This document shows positions 1 to 5,058 of a stretch of 5,058 bases of DNA, one piece after another. The stretch covers positions 1 through 5,058 of the forward strand of contig JANQRM010000084.1 in NCBI GenBank assembly GCA_028284565.1, written 5' to 3'. Each line of letters starts with the position of its first letter. Position 1 is the stretch's first letter. Source of the stretch: Anaerolineae bacterium. GTDB lineage: Bacteria > Chloroflexota > Anaerolineae > Aggregatilineales > Phototrophicaceae. The notes below the pieces were generated by a model that saw only the letters and a program-made list of their open reading frames with translations, searched no databases and was not told the DNA's origin. A program made the position numbers and the translations under genes.

Positions 1-643
1 ATTAATTATCGCCCAGCAAATTGCTAACAATGCCTTTGATTTGACGGGTGGACCCATGTGTACCCAAAGTGTGCCACGACCCATTATCTATCTGCCTGCG
101 GGCAACACGATTGCCATCACCCAACCGACAGACTACTTTTATGCACTCTTGCCATTACTCTTGCTTACATTGATTCTTTACCGTTTGCTGACGACGAACC
201 GTATTGGTCGCGCGTTTTCCGCAGTGCGGGAGGATGAAGTGCGCGCCTCCGCCATGGGGATACATCCACTGAAGTATAAGTTATTGGCATTTGCGGCGGG
301 TGGGATGCTCATCGGTGCGCTGGGGAGTTTTCAGGCACAGTATATTACGGTTGTTTGTCCCTCGGAATTGGCACTGACCTTTACGCTAACGCTCTTGATT
401 ATCGTTTTCGTCGGGGGAGCAGGCAGTATGCGCGGGGTAATCTTGGGCGCGATTTTGTTTAATGTCCTCCCCCGTGTACTCGAAAATTTCGGCGGGGGAG
501 CTATTCCGCCAGCTCATCAACAGGTGGCATATGGAATCTTGCTCTTGGTTGTGATTATGTATATGCCAGATGGGATTGATGGCTTGCTGACCCGACTCAC
601 AAATCGCTGGAATAGCTCACAGAAAGCGAAAAATCGTGGCTAA
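1..643 (+). CDS. livM: Branched-chain amino acid ABC transporter permease, LivM-type (5'-truncated)
   Basis: Inner-membrane permease of a HAAT-type importer; with a LivH partner it would form the channel driven by the LivG and LivF ATPases encoded next. The reading frame is already open at base 2 and the first codons continue without a break into the conserved NAFDLTGG segment, so the N-terminal half lies outside the window and the TTG at 41 is not the start. Visible membrane segments: YFYALLPLLLLTLILY, a stretch after YKLLAFAAGGMLIGALG, TLTLLIIVFVGGAGS and GILLLVVIMYMP. The cytoplasmic coupling loop is typical of the family: GRAFSAVREDEVRASAMGI followed by K-LLAF. GGAGSMRGVILGA matches the conserved LivM C-terminal glycine motif. 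A slightly unusual Cys-containing loop (GGPMCTQSVPRP) replaces the more usual Gly-rich version. The gene ends in TAA and overlaps livG by 8 bases. Family assignment is secure; the transported substrate is not. Confidence 0.93.
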   Translation, partial: LIIAQQIANNAFDLTGGPMCTQSVPRPIIYLPAGNTIAITQPTDYFYALLPLLLLTLILYRLLTTNRIGRAFSAVREDEVRASAMGIHPLKYKLLAFAAGGMLIGALGSFQAQYITVVCPSELALTFTLTLLIIVFVGGAGSMRGVILGAILFNVLPRVLENFGGGAIPPAHQQVAYGILLLVVIMYMPDGIDGLLTRLTNRWNSSQKAKNRG

Positions 644-1397
644 GACCTTGCTTCAAGCGCAAGGCGTGACGAAGCATTTCATGGGTGTGACCGCACTCGA
701 TAGGGTTGACTTATCCCTCGAAGCTGGGGAGCTGGTCAGTTTGATTGGTCCCAACGGTTCTGGCAAAACGACCTTCTTCAATTGTATCAGCGGGCTGTTG
801 AAAGCGGATGCCGGGAAAATCGTCTTTCGTGGTCGTGATATTACTCGTACACGTCCCGACTTAATTGCTCGAATGGGTATGCGTCGTACCTTTCAGGATG
901 TACGGAACTTCCCCAATTTGACGGTGATGGATAATCTGCTCATCGCCATCCAACAACAGCAAGAAGATAACATCCTCGCGCGGACATTTCGCACAGCGCG
1001 CATTCGAGAATATGAAGCCATCGCACATGAACGCGCGTTGGAACTCTTGGAATGGGTCGATTTGATGCATGTGCGTCATCAATCGGCAGGAAACCTGTCG
1101 TATGGACAACGCAAGCTAATGGAATTCGCCTGTGCCTTAATGCCAGACCCAGAGTTAGTGTTGTTGGATGAACCCGCCGCCGCCGTGAGTGCGACGATGA
1201 TTGCCCAACTCAAGTCCCTCATTTTAGAACTCAATGCCCGTGGCAAGACCTTTCTCGTGGTCGAACACAATATGAATGTGGTGATGGATTTGTCCCAGCG
1301 CATTATCGTGCTAGATCATGGACAAAAAATTGCGGAAGGCACACCCGACGACATCCGCCAGAATCCAAAAGTGCTGGAGGCGTATTTTGGAACCTAA
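636..1397 (+). CDS. livG: Branched-chain amino acid ABC transporter ATP-binding protein, LivG-type
   Basis: Cytoplasmic ATPase of 253 residues, the usual LivG length, expected to pair with LivF and power the permease. Motifs in order: Walker A GPNGSGKT (38-45), Q-loop RRTFQ with Q87 followed by the LivG-typical NFPNLTVMDN, signature LSYGQ (154-158; Tyr in place of Gly is normal in LivG), Walker B ELVLLDEP (173-180) with catalytic E179, and H-loop VVEHNM with H211. The C-terminal IAEGTPDDIRQNPKVLEAYFG is the standard LivG tail. The GTG start at 636 is chosen because it keeps the first beta strand; the next Met (residue 16) would remove it. Only a weak purine stretch (AGAAAG, 621-626) precedes it, and translation is probably coupled to livM through the 8-base overlap. 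Oddity: the D-loop after Walker B reads AAAVSATM where the family has AAGLNP or AGVNP. Confidence 0.95.
   Translation: MAKTLLQAQGVTKHFMGVTALDRVDLSLEAGELVSLIGPNGSGKTTFFNCISGLLKADAGKIVFRGRDITRTRPDLIARMGMRRTFQDVRNFPNLTVMDNLLIAIQQQQEDNILARTFRTARIREYEAIAHERALELLEWVDLMHVRHQSAGNLSYGQRKLMEFACALMPDPELVLLDEPAAAVSATMIAQLKSLILELNARGKTFLVVEHNMNVVMDLSQRIIVLDHGQKIAEGTPDDIRQNPKVLEAYFGT
1376..1380 (+). promoter_or_regulatory. Ribosome binding site of livF, inside the end of livG
   Basis: A perfect GGAGG lies six bases before the TTG at 1387 and within the last codons of livG. It decides the livF start: the ATG at 1318 has no comparable site and would add 23 residues unlike anything in LivF, while the TTG gives a protein of normal length. 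Confidence 0.85.
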
Positions 1398-2112
1398 GCG
1401 AGTCCTCCTAGAACTTCAGCATATCCAAGCGGGTTATGCCGATATTGAAGTACTGAAAGATGTCTCCTTGACGGTCAATGAAGGCGAAATTGTCACGATT
1501 ATTGGTGCGAATGGAGCAGGTAAATCGACCTTGCTTAAGACCATCTTCGGCATGGTGCAACCCACAGGTGGACAGATTCTGTATCAAGGGCAAAACATTA
1601 CCGCGCATAAGCCGCTCGACAATTTGAAGCGGGGGATTTCATTTATCCCCGGCGGACGTGCTAATTTTCCAGCGATGACAGTGCAAGAGAACTTGGAGAT
1701 GGGCGCGTATATCCGAGATGATGCAGAGGCAATCGCTCAGGAGATTGATGAACTCTGCCAGCGTTTCCAGATTTTGAAAGAGAAGCGGTATACGGCTGTC
1801 GGCAACCTAAGTGGTGGGCAACAGCAGATGGTCGAGATGGCAATTGCCATGATGCTTAAGCCAAAAGTGATGCTGATTGATGAACCGACGATTGGTTTGG
1901 CTCCCATAATTGTGGATGAGGTGTTCGCCGTCATTCGAGAGATTAACCAGAGCGGGACAACCATTGTATTGGTGGAGCAGAATGCCAAACGTGCGCTAGA
2001 GGTTTCCGATACCGGTTATGTGCTAGAACTCGGCAGTATAGGGTATTCGGGCAAAGCCAGTGAATTAGCCAATTTTGAAGAGGTCTATCGTGCCTATTTA
2101 GGTGAGCGATAA
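1387..2112 (+). CDS. livF: Branched-chain amino acid ABC transporter ATP-binding protein, LivF-type
   Basis: Second ATPase of the importer, 241 residues from the TTG start, the expected size for LivF. It overlaps livG by 11 bases with its ribosome site inside livG, so the two subunits are probably translated in a coupled way. Motifs: Walker A GANGAGKS (40-47), signature LSGGQ (141-145), Walker B KVMLIDEP (160-167) with catalytic E166, D-loop IGLAP (169-173), and VEQNA (196-200), where Gln replaces the H-loop His as is normal in LivF. The C-terminal YVLELGSIGYSGKASEL and the closing VYRAYLG are family-typical. Oddity: the segment equivalent to the family's VPEGR or VPQGR reads IPGGRANFP, so the Q-loop position (residue 89) is Gly. 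Otherwise the protein looks intact, with no frameshift or stop. Function as a HAAT ATPase is secure; substrate is unknown. Confidence 0.95.
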   Translation: MEPKRVLLELQHIQAGYADIEVLKDVSLTVNEGEIVTIIGANGAGKSTLLKTIFGMVQPTGGQILYQGQNITAHKPLDNLKRGISFIPGGRANFPAMTVQENLEMGAYIRDDAEAIAQEIDELCQRFQILKEKRYTAVGNLSGGQQQMVEMAIAMMLKPKVMLIDEPTIGLAPIIVDEVFAVIREINQSGTTIVLVEQNAKRALEVSDTGYVLELGSIGYSGKASELANFEEVYRAYLGER

Positions 2113-2121
2113 GGACACAGA

Positions 2122-2126
2122 GAGGA
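2122..2126 (+). promoter_or_regulatory. Ribosome binding site of the M24 hydrolase gene
   Basis: GAGGA at the centre of the 21-base gap after livF sits seven bases before the GTG at 2134. It supports that GTG as the start. The two ATGs at 2126 and 2129 are in another frame that stops after four codons. Confidence 0.65.
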
Positions 2127-2133
2127 TGATGCG

Positions 2134-3330
2134 GTGCTAGTCAACAAACAGCGTCTGACACAGAAGATGAACGAGCAGGGGTTGGATGCCATTGTCGCAA
2201 CCACGCTGGAAAACGTGCATTATCTGACAGGGGTGTATAACGTCACACTCCAGATGTTCCCGCATGGTGGGCAGTGTAATGCCATTGTCACACCAGACCG
2301 TCCCGATGAACCGCATGTGGTTGCACCGACGATTGATATGGATCAATTCACGGTGGATAGTATCGTGCAATTAAGCGGGACAACATCATTTGGAACATTC
2401 TATCGTGAACCTGCTCAAGCGGGCATCCAACTGAGTGAGATTGAACATGCGCTCCAACAAAACGCCAATTTGGATCATGCTCATGCCAGCCCACTAGATG
2501 CGCTCGTCGATGCCCTCAACAAAATGGGACTCAGTGATAAAAAAGTGGGAATTGATGAAATCGGCTTTGCATCACTATCGAAATTACAAGAACGCCTTCC
2601 CCATGCAAAACTAGTTGAGGCAAGTTCGGTATTGAGTTGGACGCGACGGGTCAAAACAAAAGAAGAGATTAGGCGTTTACGGGATTCGGCGCATGTCACC
2701 CAGCAAGCGATTCTAGCAACTGCCGCCATTGCACGCGAAGGTGTGACCGAAATCGAACTCCAACGCGAATTCAATCGCTCGATTATCAGCCAAGGTGCAA
2801 TACCGAAGTTTGCACTGATACGCATTAATGGGAATGCTGTCTTCGGACAAGCTAAGCTAAATCGAACTGTGCTACACAAAGGCGATTTGATTTGGTTTGA
2901 TGTCGGCTGTGTCTACGAAGGCTATTGGTCAGATATTGCGCGCAATGTAAGTGTAGGCGAGCCGACTCCACGAGTGCGCCAACTCTACACGGCGATGCTC
3001 AAGGGTGAGGAACATGCCATTGAAACCACTCGTGCGGGGATGACGGGTGCAGAAATCTTTGACCTCACGATCAAAGCCACGCAGGAATCCGGCGCACCGC
3101 ATTATCGTCGGCATCATGTTGGGCATGGCATCGGCGCAGAGGTCTATGAGCAACCCATCCTCGCTCCGAATAATGACACGATCATTGAAGAAGGTAGCGT
3201 GATCAATATCGAAACACCTTATTACGAATATGGCTTAGGGGCGGTGCATGTGGAAGATCCCTTTGTGGTGCTTGCAGATGGTAATGAAGTCCTCACGTCG
3301 CTATCGCGTGAGATGATAATTGTGGAGTAG
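2134..3330 (+). CDS. M24-family metallohydrolase (Xaa-Pro peptidase / creatinase-like)
   Basis: 398-residue cytoplasmic protein (no signal peptide) with the two-domain build of Xaa-Pro aminopeptidases, prolidases, creatinase and ectoine hydrolase. Residues 1 to about 165 are the creatinase N-terminal domain (early LDAIVATTLENVHYLTG). Residues about 175-395 are the pita-bread catalytic domain, opening with VKTKEEIRRLRDSA. All five dinuclear metal ligands are visible with family spacing: D256 and D267 (FDVGCVYEGYWSD, D-x10-D), H331 (VGHGIG), E360 (INIETPYY) and E374 (VHVEDP). It should therefore be an active metal-dependent hydrolase rather than a metal-free creatinase type. H372 stands where many prolidases have Arg (V-R-I-E-D), and IET replaces the usual IEPG, hinting at a substrate other than a plain Xaa-Pro peptide. 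It begins 21 bases after livF, so the substrate may enter through that importer. Other possible activities within the fold are ectoine-type ring opening, creatine-type amidine cleavage or DMSP lyase; sequence alone does not decide. Confidence 0.9.
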   Translation: MLVNKQRLTQKMNEQGLDAIVATTLENVHYLTGVYNVTLQMFPHGGQCNAIVTPDRPDEPHVVAPTIDMDQFTVDSIVQLSGTTSFGTFYREPAQAGIQLSEIEHALQQNANLDHAHASPLDALVDALNKMGLSDKKVGIDEIGFASLSKLQERLPHAKLVEASSVLSWTRRVKTKEEIRRLRDSAHVTQQAILATAAIAREGVTEIELQREFNRSIISQGAIPKFALIRINGNAVFGQAKLNRTVLHKGDLIWFDVGCVYEGYWSDIARNVSVGEPTPRVRQLYTAMLKGEEHAIETTRAGMTGAEIFDLTIKATQESGAPHYRRHHVGHGIGAEVYEQPILAPNNDTIIEEGSVINIETPYYEYGLGAVHVEDPFVVLADGNEVLTSLSREMIIVE

Positions 3331-3339
3331 GTCAGACTG

Positions 3340-4365
3340 ATGAGTATTGAACTAGGTGTTGGCTTATTTTGGACAGAGCAAACCTATGCTGAATTTACAG
3401 CTCTGATTGAGGAATGTGAATCGCTCGATTATGCGGAGTTGTGGATTGCCAATGAGAAATTCTTTCATGATATGTATATCATGGCGACCCTCGCGGCAGA
3501 ACGCACCACCCATCCCAAAATCGGCACATTTATCGCCGACCCCTATACGAATCATCCGGCATTAACAGCCATGTCAATTGGCACATTGGATGAAGTTAGT
3601 GCAGGACGCGCAATCTTGGGCATTGGGGCGGGGGGAACGGGTTTCCCGCCCATGGGCATCCAACGAAAAAAGCCCGCCAAAGCGATTAAAGAATCCATCC
3701 AATTGATTCGGCGTTTGCTCAATGGTGAGACAGTGGATTTTCAAGGTGAGGTGATTCAGTTTCACAATGGACGACTGAATTTTGAGACGCGAGCGAATAT
3801 TCCCATAGTGGTGGCAACGCGCGGGAACTTAGTGTTACAAACCGCGGGAGAAGTGGCAGATGCGGTGATGATTGCGACCTATGCCGAACCCGTAGGCATC
3901 CAACATGCACTCTCTATGGTAGAAAAAGGAGCCTCACGTGCGGGACGCTTGCTCGACGAATTGAGTATCATCTCGCGCGTTGATGCTTGTATCCATCCCG
4001 ACCGGCAACTGGCATATGAAGCCGTGAAACCCATGATTGGGGTGTTTTTGTGGACCAGCTACCCAGATCGTGAGTTTGTGCATCGGGTTGGCTTAGAAGT
4101 TCCAGCTGAGTTGGAGCAAATTATCGCCAAGCGGGATTACAACTTGATGGCAGCGAATACGCATCTGATCCCCGATTCGTTTGTAGAAAAATTCTGCTGG
4201 GCAGGGACAGTAGACGATGTGTACCAGCAAGTTGCCGAAGTCGTGAAACTCGGTATTCATCGCATTACCTTCTTGCCTCATCCGCCGAAAGATGGCGATG
4301 TCCATGAGACGATTCGTGAATTTGCCCAGACGATAAAGCCTCAACTTGACGAACTCATACAGTAA
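3340..4365 (+). CDS. LLM-class flavin/F420-dependent oxidoreductase, MER-like
   Basis: 341-residue TIM-barrel protein of the bacterial luciferase-like (LLM) superfamily, in the branch that includes F420-dependent methylene-tetrahydromethanopterin reductase (MER). Supporting segments: the N-terminal strand IELGVGLFWTEQ, ESLDYAELWIANEKFFHD (family E-x-LGF-x-x-x-W-x-x-D/E pattern), LAAERTTHPKIGTFIADPYTNHPA, the Gly-rich turn RAILGIGAGG (90-99), and GIQRKKPAKAIKESIQLIRRLLNGE (106-130), characteristic of MER-like members. VVATRGNLVLQTAGEVADAVMI (157-178) corresponds to the cofactor-proximal A-GE-ADGV region, with Ala replacing the usual Gly. The ATG at 3340 lies nine bases after the M24 stop, with GGAG and AGG overlapping the end of that gene. 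Family members use F420 or FMN and carry out hydride transfer or monooxygenation; which applies here cannot be read from the sequence. The operon position suggests a redox step on the same imported compound or on its hydrolysis product. Confidence 0.9.
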   Translation: MSIELGVGLFWTEQTYAEFTALIEECESLDYAELWIANEKFFHDMYIMATLAAERTTHPKIGTFIADPYTNHPALTAMSIGTLDEVSAGRAILGIGAGGTGFPPMGIQRKKPAKAIKESIQLIRRLLNGETVDFQGEVIQFHNGRLNFETRANIPIVVATRGNLVLQTAGEVADAVMIATYAEPVGIQHALSMVEKGASRAGRLLDELSIISRVDACIHPDRQLAYEAVKPMIGVFLWTSYPDREFVHRVGLEVPAELEQIIAKRDYNLMAANTHLIPDSFVEKFCWAGTVDDVYQQVAEVVKLGIHRITFLPHPPKDGDVHETIREFAQTIKPQLDELIQ

Positions 4366-4367
4366 GC

Positions 4368-4373
4368 GAGGGA
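4368..4373 (+). promoter_or_regulatory. Ribosome binding site of the PLP-enzyme gene
   Basis: GAGGGA directly follows the stop of the oxidoreductase gene, with the ATG at 4377 three bases beyond its end (five from GAGG). Spacing is on the short side, so the second ATG at 4392, five codons in, remains a possible alternative start. Confidence 0.5.
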
Positions 4374-4376
4374 CAG

Positions 4377-5058
4377 ATGACCCTACATCAAATGACCGCC
4401 TCCAGTGCAACTGGACAACGCTGTTTATTTTGTGGCGCTGAATATCCCCTATATCCGCCAATTCTTTTTGGCTGTCCGCAATGTGAGACGGAAGACTTCA
4501 AAGCCCCTCTTGAGATTACTTATGATTATCCAGCTGGAACAGAATGGTTTCCCACTGCGCCCTTGCCGAATATCACCCGTTATTCACCACTGTTGCCTCC
4601 TTTAGCCAAAGACGTGAGCATGGGCGAGGGGGGAACACCTCTTGTTCGCTATCCGTTGGATATTGATGGGGATTACGAAGTCTATGTGAAGGATGAAAGT
4701 CGGAATCCCACATGGAGTCACAAAGATAGGTTAAATCTGTGTGTGACAAGTACCGCGCTGGCGGTTGGTGCGAAAGGCGTAGTAGCGGCATCATCAGGCA
4801 ATCATGGGGCGGCATGTGCGGCATATTCAGCACGAGCCGGCTTAGATGCGATAATCTTGTGTACACCGCGCCCACCAGCTGTGGCGAGCTTATTATTGGC
4901 ATATGGACAAACCATCGTAGCTGTTCCTGATGCACCGACTCGTTGGATACTGATGGAGCAGATTATTGATAAGCTGGGCTATCATCCGGCGAGTAACTTT
5001 ACGACACCACCAACGAATCATCCCTTTGGTTCTGAAGGCTACAAAACGATTGCTTATG
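4377..5058 (+). CDS. Threonine synthase-like PLP-dependent enzyme with N-terminal zinc-ribbon motif (3'-truncated)
   Basis: An open frame from ATG 4377 to the end of the window gives 227 residues with no stop; the gene continues beyond. It starts 11 bases after the oxidoreductase stop. Residues 16-36 carry CLFCG and GCPQC, a Cys4 zinc-ribbon-like head (C16, C19, C33, C36) found in one class of threonine synthases. MGEGGTPLVR (82-91), VKDESRNPTWSHKDR (104-118) and ASSGNHGAA (138-146) are the fold-type II signatures. K116 is the predicted Schiff-base lysine and SSGNHG the substrate-carboxylate loop. The lysine motif departs from the threonine synthase consensus NPTGSFKDR: Trp replaces Gly at 113 and His replaces Phe at 115. 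The enzyme may therefore be a paralogue acting on another amino-acid substrate (elimination, deamination or replacement) rather than biosynthetic ThrC, and no gene symbol is given. No homoserine or threonine biosynthesis gene is next to it within the window. The PLP-binding glycine loop lies in the missing C-terminal part. Confidence 0.88.
   Translation, partial: MTLHQMTASSATGQRCLFCGAEYPLYPPILFGCPQCETEDFKAPLEITYDYPAGTEWFPTAPLPNITRYSPLLPPLAKDVSMGEGGTPLVRYPLDIDGDYEVYVKDESRNPTWSHKDRLNLCVTSTALAVGAKGVVAASSGNHGAACAAYSARAGLDAIILCTPRPPAVASLLLAYGQTIVAVPDAPTRWILMEQIIDKLGYHPASNFTTPPTNHPFGSEGYKTIAY

Noticed and set aside
41..643. TTG at 41 as the start of the permease gene
   Set aside because: The same frame is open to base 2 and encodes conserved LivM residues before 41, so the gene is truncated by the window edge.
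951..962. CAA/CAG run encoding four Gln in LivG
   Set aside because: It is too short to be a meaningful repeat and sits in the variable region after the Q-loop.
1318..2112. ATG at 1318 as the livF start
   Set aside because: It has no good ribosome site, would overlap livG by 80 bases and adds residues foreign to the family; TTG 1387 with GGAGG fits length and motifs.
2113..2133. Possible promoter or terminator in the largest intergenic gap
   Set aside because: Twenty-one bases with a ribosome site leave no room for one, and no hairpin with a T-run or -10/-35 pair is visible.
2481..2879. 132-codon minus-strand open frame opposite the M24 gene
   Set aside because: Its composition is that of an antisense shadow and it shows no recognisable domain; the plus strand encodes a conserved protein with intact catalytic residues.
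4093..4461. 122-codon minus-strand open frame across the oxidoreductase/PLP-gene junction
   Set aside because: It lies antisense to two conserved genes, with no family motif and no convincing ribosome site.
4573..4935. 120-codon minus-strand frame, and short plus-strand frames at 4405-4605 and 4739-4930
   Set aside because: All lie over the PLP-enzyme frame, which carries the zinc-ribbon, SHKDR and SSGNHG motifs; these are shadows.

Overview
The window is a piece of bacterial genome of roughly balanced base composition. Every gene lies on the + strand, and the genes are packed almost without gaps: two overlap and the rest are separated by 9 to 21 bases. Starts include GTG and TTG codons, with Shine-Dalgarno motifs just upstream. 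No tRNA, rRNA, CRISPR array, insertion sequence, convincing promoter or rho-independent terminator is visible, so the window looks like the interior of one longer operon that is cut at both ends. A liv-type importer combined with an M24 hydrolase and a luciferase-like (LLM, F420/flavin) oxidoreductase recalls Chloroflexota or similar heterotrophs. That assignment is a guess from gene content, not a sequence match.

Layout: bases 1-643 hold the C-terminal part of a LivM-type permease. Bases 636-1397 encode a LivG-type ATPase, and 1387-2112 a LivF-type ATPase starting at a TTG inside the end of livG. Bases 2134-3330 encode a creatinase/Xaa-Pro-peptidase-like M24 metallohydrolase with all five metal ligands. 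Bases 3340-4365 encode an LLM-class oxidoreductase resembling F420-dependent methylene-tetrahydromethanopterin reductase. Bases 4377-5058 encode the N-terminal 227 residues of a threonine-synthase-like PLP enzyme with a Cys4 zinc-ribbon-like head; it runs off the window.

The first three genes would form the membrane and motor part of a branched-chain/hydrophobic-amino-acid (HAAT) importer. The periplasmic binding protein and LivH partner are not in the window and are presumably upstream. The three enzymes that follow look like a catabolic module: C-N bond hydrolysis, flavin or F420 redox chemistry, and PLP-dependent chemistry at an amino-acid carbon. The plausible reading is uptake and breakdown of an amino-acid-like compound whose identity cannot be read from the sequence.

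The most unusual sequence-level observation concerns the two ATPases. LivG has a rewritten D-loop (AVSA where GLNP/GVNP is expected) and LivF has Gly at its Q-loop position. In a LivG-LivF sandwich both changes fall in the same composite ATP site, while the other site keeps canonical motifs.
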